From Epilithonimonas caeni DSM 17710 (GTDB taxonomy: Bacteria; Bacteroidota; Bacteroidia; Flavobacteriales; Weeksellaceae): a stretch of 64,000 bases of DNA. The stretch is taken from positions 1 to 64,000 of the forward strand of contig NZ_KE384528.1 in the NCBI RefSeq assembly GCF_000426465.1. The letters run 5' to 3'. The notes below the pieces were generated by a model. That model was not told where the DNA came from, did not search any database, and was given only the letters and a program-made list of their open reading frames with translations. Made by a program: the position numbers and the translations under genes. Below, in pieces: positions 44,363 to 52,947 of the stretch; position 1 is the stretch's first letter; each line of letters starts with the position of its first letter.

Positions 44363-46435
44363 TTATTTTGTAGTAACTTCAATTTTTCCAGTCCCGTTTG
44401 TTTTGAAAACGTTCACTGATGAAATAGTGCTTGGTTCAACTTTTTGAAGTTCAGATCTATCAACTTTTTTCCCATTGATGTAAACTGTTGTATTGTCCAG
44501 CGATTTATCAAGAACAACAACTTGGTTTGACCTGTTGATTCTTTGTGGTGGCGTAATATCTTTGTTATAGACCAATGCTTTCGGAGAATCCAGGTTAGAA
44601 TTAAAACTGATTGTCCAAGGATTGTTCTGGCGCATCTCTTTGTTCAGTTCGCGTTGTTTTTCCTGTAGCTTCTTCTGTTCTTCCATCAATTCTTTCTGTT
44701 TTTCCTGGAGCTGCTTTCTCTTTTTCTCCATTTTTTTTAATTCTTTTGGAGATAATTTGGATTTAGCTTCATTAAAGAAATTATCATCAGAAAACTTAAA
44801 ATTGAAATTAGTTGTCAAATCCTTGACTTCCGGAAAATCACTTAAATCGAAACCATAAGCTACAGTTCCATCAGTAAAAGAATCTTTTCCATATTGGTCT
44901 TTTATCAATTTCTGGAACTCAGCTTCCGAATAGATTTTCCCATATTGCTCAGAAGCTTCTTGCGCTTTTTTCTGTGCATCCTGAATCATTTTCTGAAACT
45001 CGGGAGAATTGATCTTGATCTGCATTTTCTCAGCTTGTTCCTGTGCATTTTTCAAATTCTTTTGGAACTTGGGGGACCGCATCATTCGCTCTGCTATTTT
45101 TGCTTGCCTATCAGCATCAGCAATTCTTTTTCTGAACTCTGGAGAATTGACCATTGCTTCAGCATTCTTCGCAACTTTATCAGCATCAGAGATTCTTTTC
45201 CTGAATTCGGGCGAATCATACATCCTTGCCATTTCTTCCGAATGCTCTTCCAAGCCTTTGATATTTCTCCTATAATTATCAGAGTTTACAACATCGTCCA
45301 TTTGGGCCGCAAGAGATTCCATTTCATTTTCCAAAGCTTTATATTCAGGCGAATCCTCTTTTTTAGCTTTTTTAAGTGCCGATAATGCTTTGCTTTTTTC
45401 GGCCATTTTTTTGCTGATTGCCGACATCTTCAGATGGTCTTCCTGTAAAGCTTCGGAATATGCTTTTGTTTGTCCCTTGTGATCGCTTACCAAACTATCA
45501 AACTTTGGCCGGATCGTATCCATTTTGATTTTTTTGACCGCGATCTCTATCGCTTTGTTCGTTTCTTTGATTTCCTTGTTTTTAGCATTTACCATATAGG
45601 CAAACACCATAAAAAATAAGATCGGTAACGCAAATAACTTGCGTGCATAGCTGTACTTGGTTTGATTTTTTGTAATCATTGTAAGTCTTTTTTTGAGGTT
45701 AGATGATAAAAAAGGACTTGTGACAGGTAAAACCGAACCTGAGAAATGACTCTCCAATAACATCTGCGCAAATGCTTTTGTGTCCGATCTTTTAACTGCT
45801 TTTTTGTCCGCCAAGTATTCGTGAATAAGATTGATTTCTTTGTTGATAAAGTAGAACACGGGATTGAACCAGAAAACAGATTTCGTCATCTGCATCAGGA
45901 GTTTGTCCCAGCTGTGTTTTTGTTGAATATGTACCATCTCGTGCTTCAGGATCTGCTGTCCGACAGGCGAATCCAGCTGAATCGACTGCTTCCAGAAAAG
46001 ATTTCTAAAAAATGAGAAGGGAGCATTGTTTAAGTTGGTCTGATAAAATTTGATTCCCTCGATTGTTTCATTCGGGAATTGTTTTTTAATAGATTGGATT
46101 CTTAGGATTCCGACAATCAACCTAATTAAAAGAATGATTGAAACCACTCCAATAACTGTATAAAAAACCGAATAAATAGTGATATCATAGTCTGTAGTTG
46201 TTTGTAGTTGATTTTGATTGAGCTGACTAAGCAGCAGATACAAGTTCTTATTGGTCTCTATCGTAAAATAGGAAACCTTTATAAGTGGCAGAACCAGGCT
46301 TATAATAACGGACAACAAAAGGTAAAACCGATTGTAATGATGGAACGTTTTATCCTTGAGAAACAAAAGATAATAAGCAAACATCACTGTTGAGCAGAGA
46401 ATCATTTTGCCAAAATACAGTAGCATTGGTTCCAT
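44363..46435 (-). CDS. BlaR1-type M56 metalloprotease sensor with repeat domain and plug-like C-terminus
   Basis: 690 residues. Membrane segments near 5-25, 35-52, 88-110 and 266-284. Between them is the zinc protease motif H165-E-M-V-H169 with NPVFYFINKEINLIHEYLAD downstream (E206 region). After the last helix comes a long charged helical domain with 23-residue SPEF/SPKF repeats (~415-510). The final ~75 residues (VVVLDKSLDNTTVYINGKKV...ISSVNVFKTNGTGKIEVTTK) look like a TonB-plug fragment. There is no penicillin-binding sensor domain. Its start shares one base with the blaI-type stop. Confidence 0.85.
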   Translation of the reverse strand: MEPMLLYFGKMILCSTVMFAYYLLFLKDKTFHHYNRFYLLLSVIISLVLPLIKVSYFTIETNKNLYLLLSQLNQNQLQTTTDYDITIYSVFYTVIGVVSIILLIRLIVGILRIQSIKKQFPNETIEGIKFYQTNLNNAPFSFFRNLFWKQSIQLDSPVGQQILKHEMVHIQQKHSWDKLLMQMTKSVFWFNPVFYFINKEINLIHEYLADKKAVKRSDTKAFAQMLLESHFSGSVLPVTSPFLSSNLKKRLTMITKNQTKYSYARKLFALPILFFMVFAYMVNAKNKEIKETNKAIEIAVKKIKMDTIRPKFDSLVSDHKGQTKAYSEALQEDHLKMSAISKKMAEKSKALSALKKAKKEDSPEYKALENEMESLAAQMDDVVNSDNYRRNIKGLEEHSEEMARMYDSPEFRKRISDADKVAKNAEAMVNSPEFRKRIADADRQAKIAERMMRSPKFQKNLKNAQEQAEKMQIKINSPEFQKMIQDAQKKAQEASEQYGKIYSEAEFQKLIKDQYGKDSFTDGTVAYGFDLSDFPEVKDLTTNFNFKFSDDNFFNEAKSKLSPKELKKMEKKRKQLQEKQKELMEEQKKLQEKQRELNKEMRQNNPWTISFNSNLDSPKALVYNKDITPPQRINRSNQVVVLDKSLDNTTVYINGKKVDRSELQKVEPSTISSVNVFKTNGTGKIEVTTK
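44905..45195 (-). repeat. Tandem 69-bp repeats encoding SPEF(R/Q)K units
   Basis: Three 23-residue units start SPEFRKRISDAD, SPEFRKRIADAD and SPKFQKNLKNAQ; a fourth, SPEFQKMIQDAQ, is followed by a 26-residue variant. The repeats run in frame through the blaR1-type gene and predict a coiled helical rod. Confidence 0.75.
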
Positions 46436-46794
46436 TATTCCTTGTTTTTAAGTTCGTCTAATAAAAGTTCCAAATCTTTCACACTGATTTCGTTTTCTTC
46501 TACCAAAAATGAAACAGCATTGGTATAAGAACCTTCGAAATAATTCTTAACCAGGCTTCTGATAGACTTTCCGCTATAATTCTCCTTACTGATCAAAGGA
46601 AAATATTCGTGTTGTCTTCCAAAAGTTTTGTAGTTCACAAATCCTTTTTCCATCAAGATCTTCAGAATCGTGGAAATCGTGTTGGTATGCGGTTTTGGCT
46701 CGGGAAACAATTCTAAAACGTCTTTTAGGAATCCTTTCTCTATCTGCCAAAGGTATTGCATTACCTGTTCTTCTGCTTTGGTTAACTTATTCAT
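46435..46794 (-). CDS. BlaI/MecI/CopY-family repressor
   Basis: 119 residues. Winged helix with KAEEQVMQYLWQIEKGFLKD, NTISTILKILMEKGFVNYK (recognition helix and wing) and a C-terminal dimerisation helix. The family represses its own operon and is cleaved or released when the M56 partner is activated. The downstream blaR1-type gene is translationally coupled (TAATG). Antibiotic signalling is not implied: no beta-lactamase gene is nearby. Confidence 0.9.
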   Translation of the reverse strand: MNKLTKAEEQVMQYLWQIEKGFLKDVLELFPEPKPHTNTISTILKILMEKGFVNYKTFGRQHEYFPLISKENYSGKSIRSLVKNYFEGSYTNAVSFLVEENEISVKDLELLLDELKNKE

Positions 46795-46828
46795 ATTCTT
46801 TCACTTTAAAAACAATCAATCTTATATC

Positions 46829-46889
46829 ACTAAAAACTTAGTAATACAAATGTAGGATTAATTTTGATTTGTACAACTATTTTTTTAGT
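46829..46889 (-). promoter_or_regulatory. blaI promoter with two ACTA-N6-TAGT operator dyads
   Basis: On the minus strand TTG (46874-46876), 19 bases, TACATTTG (46847-46854) forms a good TTG-N19-TAnnTTTG promoter. One ACTA-N6-TAGT dyad lies just downstream of the -7 (46829-46842) and a second overlaps the -33 (46876-46889). Their centres are 47 bp apart. BlaI-type repressors bind short dyads of this kind. Confidence 0.65.
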
Positions 46890-46976
46890 TAAAAGAAGTT
46901 AAAAACCATAACCTACTGATTCATAGAGTTAAAATTTATCAGTTACCAGTTATTTTTAAAATATTTACAATTATGC

Positions 46977-47006
46977 TTGACTTGTAAAGAAATTGCCGTA
47001 TATTTG
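46977..47006 (+). promoter_or_regulatory. Promoter of the initiator tRNA gene
   Basis: TTG (46977-46979), 19 bases, TATATTTG (46999-47006), a full match to TTG-N19-TAnnTTTG. The tRNA starts 12 bases downstream. Confidence 0.65.
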
Positions 47007-47017
47007 CAGAACAATAT

Positions 47018-47093
<76 letters not shown>

Positions 47094-47099
47094 AATTAT

Positions 47100-47127
47100 G
47101 AGAATCAATTTTTTGATTCTCTTTTTT
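47100..47127 (+). terminator. First terminator after tRNA-fMet
   Basis: GAGAATCAA (47100-47108), TTTT loop, TTGATTCTC (47113-47121), then six T. Confidence 0.8.
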
Positions 47128-47131
47128 ATTG

Positions 47132-47169
47132 AACCCTTTCATAGTTTCAAACTATGAAAGGGTTTTTAA
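47132..47169 (+). terminator. Second, long terminator after tRNA-fMet
   Basis: AACCCTTTCATAGTTT (47132-47147) and its exact reverse complement at 47149-47164 with a one-base centre, then TTTTAATT. A 16-bp perfect stem, just upstream of the Sua5/YrdC gene. Confidence 0.75.
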
Positions 47170-47191
47170 TTCGTAATAAAAAGTCTTTAAA

Positions 47192-47207
47192 TAAATTTGT
47201 ACCTTTG
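47192..47207 (+). promoter_or_regulatory. Overlapping -7 elements of the Sua5/YrdC gene, near-leaderless
   Basis: TAAATTTG (47192-47199) and TACCTTTG (47200-47207) both match TAnnTTTG. The ATG is at 47211, so the leader would be at most a few bases. Either element may be the real one. Confidence 0.4.
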
Positions 47208-47210
47208 ATC

Positions 47211-47822
47211 ATGGCAAAGATCTTAAAAATATACCCGCAAAATCCGCAAGAAAATTTAATAGACGAAGCCGTAAAAGTCCTTCAAAACGGCGGAGTTATC
47301 ATTTATCCTTCGGATACGATTTATACGATTGGTTGTGATATCTATAATCACAAAGCAATGGAAAGGCTCGCTCTGATAAAAGGAATCAAGATTGACAAGC
47401 AAAAATTTTCAATCATCTGCAACGACCTGAGTCATCTCTCAGAATTTACAAAACCGATAGAAACATCTACTTTCCGTTTTTTGAAAACGCATTTACCCGG
47501 TGCATTTACATTTATTTTGGAAGCGAACAGAAATCTTCCGACAGCCTACAAAGGGCACAAAACAGTTGGTATCAGGGTTCCTGACCATATTGTCCCACAA
47601 TTGATCGTGGAGAAATTGGGTCATCCGATCGTTTCCACTTCTATCCACGATGATGATGAGATCTTGGAATATTCTACAGACCCTGAGCTGATCGCTGAAA
47701 AATATGACAAACTGGTTGACATCGTCATTGATTCTGGTTACGGAGACAACGTGGCTTCAACAATTGTAGATTTAACTTCCGGGGAACCGGAAATCATCAG
47801 ACAAGGAAAAGGAGTTCTTTAA
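47211..47822 (+). CDS. L-threonylcarbamoyladenylate synthase family (Sua5/YciO/YrdC)
   Basis: 203 residues from the ATG at 47211 (MAKILKIYPQNPQENLIDEA). A longer frame from 47154 would start inside the terminator stem and is rejected. GGVIIYPSDTIYTIGCDIYN and KFSIICNDLSHLSEF are the YrdC core. TsaC-type proteins make TC-AMP for tRNA t6A37; the YciO-like wording leaves some doubt. Confidence 0.88.
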   Translation: MAKILKIYPQNPQENLIDEAVKVLQNGGVIIYPSDTIYTIGCDIYNHKAMERLALIKGIKIDKQKFSIICNDLSHLSEFTKPIETSTFRFLKTHLPGAFTFILEANRNLPTAYKGHKTVGIRVPDHIVPQLIVEKLGHPIVSTSIHDDDEILEYSTDPELIAEKYDKLVDIVIDSGYGDNVASTIVDLTSGEPEIIRQGKGVL

Positions 47823-47849
47823 TTCAAGATTCAAAGTTTTTTAATAAGT

Positions 47850-47869
47850 CTTCGAGGACCTCAGACTGA
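47850..47869 (+). repeat. Degenerate CTTCG...CTCAG repeat, copy f
   Basis: CTTCGAGGACCTCAGACTGA matches the interspersed repeat with two or three changes. Between the Sua5/YrdC gene and yaaA. Confidence 0.45.
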
Positions 47870-47893
47870 AAAAATATCAACTGACATAAAAAA

Positions 47894-48655
47894 ATGAAAT
47901 TTATAACATCGCCTGCCAAATTGATGAACGTAGAAAATTCTACAGAATTTTTAAAAAGCACGACTCCTAAATTCATCAAGGATTCAGAATTCATCCAATC
48001 TTTTTTAAAAGAGAAGTCTCCTAAATTCCTGGCCGAACTGATGGAAATCTCTCCAAAACTGGCAGACGATAATTGGGAAAGGAATCAAAAATGGACTTCG
48101 AAACCAACCGCCAAAAACTCAGCACCAGCAATGTTTGCTTTCACAGGAGAAGTTTACAGAGGTTTGGATGCGCCAACTTTGGACAAAAACGCGGTTGATT
48201 ACCTTCAGAAGAATTACAGGATTTTATCCGGACTTTACGGACTTCTGAAGCCTTCTGACAAAATAATGTTATATCGATTGGAAATGGGAAGGCCTTTTCA
48301 ATTCGGTTCTTACAAAAATATTTATGAATTCTGGACAGATAAAGTGACGGAACAATTGAATTCTGAACTTAAAAAAGGAGAATTGGTCATTAATCTTGCG
48401 AGTAATGAATATGTAAAAGTTATCAATCGTAAAAAGCTGAAAGGCCAAGTAATTGATTTTGATTTCAAACAGATACAACCTGACGGAAAGTTGAAAACGA
48501 TTGTGGTTTATACTAAACACGCACGAGGTTTGATGCTCCGTTTTTGCGCTGAAAATCAAGTTCAGACCTTGGATGAACTCAAAGCTTTCAATTATGAGAA
48601 TTATCTTTTGGACGAGAAATTATCAACCGAAACTAATTTGGTTTTTACAAGGTAA
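47894..48655 (+). CDS. yaaA: Peroxide stress protein YaaA (DUF328)
   Basis: 253 residues, soluble. MKFITSPAKLMN, then AMFAFTGEVYRGLDAPTL, YRILSGLYGLLKPSDKIMLY RLEMG-type signature and VINLASNEYVKV. In E. coli it lowers free iron and DNA damage under peroxide. prmC follows two bases after its stop. Confidence 0.92.
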   Translation: MKFITSPAKLMNVENSTEFLKSTTPKFIKDSEFIQSFLKEKSPKFLAELMEISPKLADDNWERNQKWTSKPTAKNSAPAMFAFTGEVYRGLDAPTLDKNAVDYLQKNYRILSGLYGLLKPSDKIMLYRLEMGRPFQFGSYKNIYEFWTDKVTEQLNSELKKGELVINLASNEYVKVINRKKLKGQVIDFDFKQIQPDGKLKTIVVYTKHARGLMLRFCAENQVQTLDELKAFNYENYLLDEKLSTETNLVFTR

Positions 48656-48657
48656 CT

Positions 48658-49608
48658 ATGAAACTTTCTGAAATCAAAGCTATTTTCCAAAACGAACTTT
48701 CCGAGCTTTATTCTAAATCAGAAACAGAAGAATTATTCTCTATTTTTTGTGAACACTTTCTTGAACTGAATAAAATCGAGTTGAGACAAAATCTTGATAA
48801 AGATCTACCTGAAATCGATTCAAAAAATTTTTCAAAAGTTATTTTGGAACTGCAAACGGGAAAGCCTTTTCAGCAAATCCTTGGCGAAACCGAGTTCTAT
48901 GGAATGAAATTTTTCATCAATGAACACGTTCTGATCCCAAGACCGGAAACGGAAGAATTGCTGGAATTAGCGATTGGGAAGATCCAGGAGAAAAGAAAAA
49001 AGAATCAAATTATTGATATTGGGCAATTCGAAGGGCTTCGAGAGCCTCAGCCTGACAACACTGATAGTTTTGATCAATCGGACTCTATAACTCTCGGACT
49101 CTCAAACACTTCACTCAAAATATTAGATATCGGAACAGGGAGCGGAATTATCCCGATTGTTTTGAAGAAATATTTTCCGGAAGCTCAAATTTTTGCCATT
49201 GATATTTCTGAGGATGCTTTGGATGTCGCTAAAAGAAACGCCAATTTTCATAAAACAGAAATCAAGTTTATCCAAAAAGACTATCTGAATGAAAAACTTG
49301 ATGACACCTATGACATTATTATTAGCAATCCGCCTTACATCGGAATAGAAGAAAATATTGAAATTGAAGAATCGGTAAAAGGTTTCGAACCAAATATTGC
49401 ATTGTTCTCTCCTACTTCCGATGCTTTGATTTTTTACAGAAAAATTGCCCATGATTCTATAAAACACCTTTCCGAAAACGGAATGCTTTTCCTGGAAATT
49501 AATCAGAAATTAGGAAAAGAAACTTTGGATCTGTTTCAACATTTTTCCGAAGCTGTGCTTTTGAAAGATATTTCCGGTAATGACAGAATTATTTTTGTGA
49601 GGAAATAA
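48658..49608 (+). CDS. prmC: Release factor glutamine methyltransferase PrmC with inserted repeat
   Basis: 316 residues, about 35 more than usual. Methylates the GGQ glutamine of release factors. The SAM motif is LDIGTGSG (156-163) and the catalytic NPPY is N224-Y227. Before the SAM motif, residues 117-122 read IIDIG and are followed by a ~37-residue insertion (Q123 to ~G159) that contains a translated interspersed repeat and ends in a second copy of the LDIG motif. Without it the length would be ~279, normal for the family. The frame is open throughout. Confidence 0.9.
   Translation: MKLSEIKAIFQNELSELYSKSETEELFSIFCEHFLELNKIELRQNLDKDLPEIDSKNFSKVILELQTGKPFQQILGETEFYGMKFFINEHVLIPRPETEELLELAIGKIQEKRKKNQIIDIGQFEGLREPQPDNTDSFDQSDSITLGLSNTSLKILDIGTGSGIIPIVLKKYFPEAQIFAIDISEDALDVAKRNANFHKTEIKFIQKDYLNEKLDDTYDIIISNPPYIGIEENIEIEESVKGFEPNIALFSPTSDALIFYRKIAHDSIKHLSENGMLFLEINQKLGKETLDLFQHFSEAVLLKDISGNDRIIFVRK
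49033..49065 (+). repeat. CTTCG...CTCAGCCTGACA repeat, copy g, in frame inside prmC
   Basis: GGGCTTCGAGAGCCTCAGCC then TGACAACACTGAT, closely matching copy c (7503-7536). It is read as GLREPQPDNTD within PrmC. Confidence 0.8.
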
Positions 49609-49665
49609 AAATCTACACCTTCAATAGATTTGACTAAATCAGTCTCCTCTCCAGAAAAGATATTT

Positions 49666-50325
49666 TTATCCGATTCTCTTTTTCACGAAAATCTCGTAAG
49701 CCAAATACATGAGGGGCAATGCCATAATACCGATATAAAACGCATTTTGCATTGCAAGCTCCGGAAAGATAGCAACACCATAAACCAATCCGAAAAAAGC
49801 CCCCCCTAGATGCGCAGCATGACCAATATTATCATTCATTCTTGGATTCAGCATCATATAAACAGAATAACCAAAATATAATGCTCCGAAAATAAAACCA
49901 GGAATAGCAACAGGGATAAAGAGAATGCCTAGTCTTATATTGACAGGATCTAATATCACAGCTGCAAAAATAAGCCCAGAAACCCCTCCACTAGCACCAA
50001 TTGCGGAATAGAAAGGGACATTTCTGTAATGATATAGACAGAATAAATTCCCAAGAAGAATAGAACCTAAATATATGATCAGAAATCCAACAACCCCAAA
50101 AACTTGTATTACAAAAGGACCAAATGCATAAAGAACGTACATATTAAGAATCAAATGCAGCCAATCTCCGTGAAGAAATCCTGCAGATAACAACCTTATA
50201 TATTCTTTTCTTCTTTGGATAGAACCGACTTCAAACTTATATTTTTGGAATAATTCCGGCTGTTGAAATCCAATGTAACTTGTGACACAAGTGATCACTA
50301 TTATAATTAATAAAACGATGTTCAT
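49666..50325 (-). CDS. Rhomboid family intramembrane serine protease
   Basis: 219 residues, six membrane segments. Active-site Ser112 in IGASGGVSG and His172 in HAAHLGGAFFG; the oxyanion HGDWLHLILNM lies at 52-62. Cleaves membrane proteins within the bilayer; substrates unknown. It is 48 bp downstream of parC. Confidence 0.9.
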   Translation of the reverse strand: MNIVLLIIIVITCVTSYIGFQQPELFQKYKFEVGSIQRRKEYIRLLSAGFLHGDWLHLILNMYVLYAFGPFVIQVFGVVGFLIIYLGSILLGNLFCLYHYRNVPFYSAIGASGGVSGLIFAAVILDPVNIRLGILFIPVAIPGFIFGALYFGYSVYMMLNPRMNDNIGHAAHLGGAFFGLVYGVAIFPELAMQNAFYIGIMALPLMYLAYEIFVKKRIG

Positions 50326-50373
50326 TATATTTTAAGTTTTTCAAGCTAAGACTCTCAAAGTCTTTTTTATTTT

Positions 50374-52947
50374 CTAATTCTCTTCTTCAAATAGATTACC
50401 TATAGTTCCACCCTCGTCATCCAGATCCGAGTCAGGTCTTTCCTCAATTTCTGGTTCCTCTTCGATAATTTCCGGCGGTTCAGGGATAGTGATATTGATA
50501 TTTTTGACCTTGTCTTTTGTTAATTGATTTCCAATAGCTTTGATCCCTTTCACAGCAATAAATTCGTCCAGATCAACCGTTTCCGGGTCTTTTTGTTTGT
50601 CTTTGATCTTTGGGAAAACCAATTCTGCGATAGCGCCAGCTTCTGTTGTTACAAATTCGATGAAAGACTTTGGGTTGTCGTTTGCGAAGAAAGATTGGAC
50701 ATTAGGTGTAGCTTCCAAAAGGAAACGTTTTACAAAATATTTATCCTTTTCACCATCAAAATATATACAAGTAATCGGTTGCTCCGGTTTCCATTTTTCG
50801 AGAATCAGATAATCATCATCAAAACGGTTCATGAGATCAAAGGAAACCAGCTTGGCCTCACCCTGGGAATTGATGGTAAGAATCTTATTATCACCTTTGA
50901 AGCTTCCCAGCAGAGTTCCTCTTCCATCGGCGTTCAAACGTCTTACAGAATCATCAAACCAGATTTTTCTAGGTGCTAAAGTTGATACGCCTTCTTCTTT
51001 CAGGTCAACTTTCTTGACCGCATATTTGGTCACGAGATTTCCTTTGGAATCACGCCCTTTTATTATAATTTCGGAAAAATCGATATCGATCTTATTTTTT
51101 CTTACTCTTGCATTCGGTTTCAATAAAACGGAAACCACTTCTGCCTCACCATTTGGATTGGCAGAAAAATAGAGCATTTCTGAACCTTTCTTATCAGAAG
51201 CCAATTTATAATCCGTGTTTCTGGTAACACCTGTCACAGAAAAACGTTTCATGTAATACGGGCCTTCTCGACCTTCTCTATAGATCGTATTATAAACTGT
51301 ACGTTTATCATTCTTTTTCCAAACTGCAACATGGACTATATTCTTGCCAATAAAAGTTTTGGCCTCTACCTTTACGACTTTCATCGTACCATCTTTTTGG
51401 AACGTGATGATATCATCTATATCCGAACAATCAAAAAGGTATTCATCTTTTTTAAGTGATGTCCCGATAAAGCCCTCTTCCCTATTGACATAGAATTTTT
51501 CATTAGCAACAGCAACTTTGGTAGCATCGATCGTATCGAAAATCCTTAATTCGGTTCTTCTCTCTTTTCCTTTTCCGTATTTTTTCTGGATATTGGTATA
51601 ATAATCTATTGCATAAGCGATAAGATTTGCCAAATGATGTTTCACTTGCTCGATCTTACCTTCCAAAGCCAAAATATTTTCTTTGAATTTATCCAGGTCG
51701 AAACGGGAAATTCTCTTGATCCGGATCTCCGTCAGTTTTATAATATCTTCTTCTGTAACCGCTCTCAGAAGATGTTTTGTATGAGGTTTCAGACCTTCAT
51801 CAATCGTTTTGATGACATCTTCCCAGGATTTGACCTCTTCAATATCATGATAGATCCTATTCTCGATAAAAATTCTTTCCAAAGAAGAAAAATGCCAGCT
51901 TTCCTGTAGTTCATGAAGTTCAATCTCAAGTTCCTTTTTAAGCAGAGAAACCGTATGATCCGTATTGTGCTTCAGAATATCGGAAACCGAGAGGAACATT
52001 GGTTTGTCACCAACGATCACACAGGCATTTGGAGAGATCGGAACTTCACAATCCGTAAATGCATAAAGCGCATCAATGGTCTTATCAGGTGAAACATCCG
52101 GATGAAGATGAATATTGATCTCCACACTATCCGATGTATTATCTTCAATTTTCTTGATCTTGATCTTTCCTCTTTCGTTAGCTTTCAAAATACTATCGAT
52201 AAGATCACCTGTATTTTTTGAAAAAGGAAGCTCTGTAATTGTAAGTGTATGCTTGTCCTTTTGTGATATCCTGGCTCTCGCTCTTATTTTACCGCCTCGT
52301 TTTCCATCATTATAATTGGAAACATCCAACATCCCGGCTGTTAGGAAATCCGGAAACAATTCGAATCTTTTTCCTTTGAGATAAAGAATGGAGGCAGTGA
52401 TAAGCTCGTTGAAATTATGAGGCATGATCTTGGTGGAAAGCCCAACGCCTATACCTTCAACACCTTGTGCCAAAAGTAATGGGAATTTTACCGGGAGATC
52501 TACGGGCTCATTATTTCTACCATCATAAGATTTGGACCAAATGGTTGTCTTCGGGTTGAAGACAATATCCAGAGCCAATGGTGTCAATCTGGCTTCGATA
52601 TATCTTGCAGCAGCAGCAGAATCCCCCGTGTAGATATTCCCCCAGTTTCCCTGGGTATCTATCAACAATTCTTTTTGCCCGAGCTGAACCATGGCATCTG
52701 TAATAGAAGCATCTCCATGTGGATGGTACTTCATCGTATTACCTACGATATTGGCAACTTTGTTATAACGCCCATCCTCCAGCTCTCGCATAGAGTGCAT
52801 AATTCTCCGCTGAACCGGTTTAAACCCATCATAAATAGAGGGAATTGCTCTATCTAAAATTACATAGGATGCATAATCTAAAAACCAATCTTTATACAGA
52901 CCTGAAACTTTTTTCAGGCTCTCCTCGTGATGTGTACTTTCTTCCAT
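50374..52947 (-). CDS. parC: DNA topoisomerase IV/gyrase-type subunit A (ParC)
   Basis: 857 residues. Winged helix and tower with catalytic Tyr116 (AAARYIEARL); the quinolone region reads HPHGDASITD (77-84). The C-terminal beta-pinwheel is complete. ParC is preferred over GyrA because it is linked to parE and its C-terminal half is divergent with an acidic end (ERPDSDLDDEGG). Decatenates daughter chromosomes. Start shares one base with the stop of the upstream small membrane gene. Confidence 0.9.
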   Translation of the reverse strand: MEESTHHEESLKKVSGLYKDWFLDYASYVILDRAIPSIYDGFKPVQRRIMHSMRELEDGRYNKVANIVGNTMKYHPHGDASITDAMVQLGQKELLIDTQGNWGNIYTGDSAAAARYIEARLTPLALDIVFNPKTTIWSKSYDGRNNEPVDLPVKFPLLLAQGVEGIGVGLSTKIMPHNFNELITASILYLKGKRFELFPDFLTAGMLDVSNYNDGKRGGKIRARARISQKDKHTLTITELPFSKNTGDLIDSILKANERGKIKIKKIEDNTSDSVEINIHLHPDVSPDKTIDALYAFTDCEVPISPNACVIVGDKPMFLSVSDILKHNTDHTVSLLKKELEIELHELQESWHFSSLERIFIENRIYHDIEEVKSWEDVIKTIDEGLKPHTKHLLRAVTEEDIIKLTEIRIKRISRFDLDKFKENILALEGKIEQVKHHLANLIAYAIDYYTNIQKKYGKGKERRTELRIFDTIDATKVAVANEKFYVNREEGFIGTSLKKDEYLFDCSDIDDIITFQKDGTMKVVKVEAKTFIGKNIVHVAVWKKNDKRTVYNTIYREGREGPYYMKRFSVTGVTRNTDYKLASDKKGSEMLYFSANPNGEAEVVSVLLKPNARVRKNKIDIDFSEIIIKGRDSKGNLVTKYAVKKVDLKEEGVSTLAPRKIWFDDSVRRLNADGRGTLLGSFKGDNKILTINSQGEAKLVSFDLMNRFDDDYLILEKWKPEQPITCIYFDGEKDKYFVKRFLLEATPNVQSFFANDNPKSFIEFVTTEAGAIAELVFPKIKDKQKDPETVDLDEFIAVKGIKAIGNQLTKDKVKNINITIPEPPEIIEEEPEIEERPDSDLDDEGGTIGNLFEEEN

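Noticed and set aside
42585-46794. Beta-lactam resistance locus
   Set aside because: A BlaI/BlaR1-like pair is present but no beta-lactamase or penicillin-binding sensor domain is encoded nearby, so resistance is not supported.
47154-47210. Longer N-terminus for the Sua5/YrdC protein
   Set aside because: The extra codons lie within a terminator hairpin and the -7 elements, and the family starts at the later Met.
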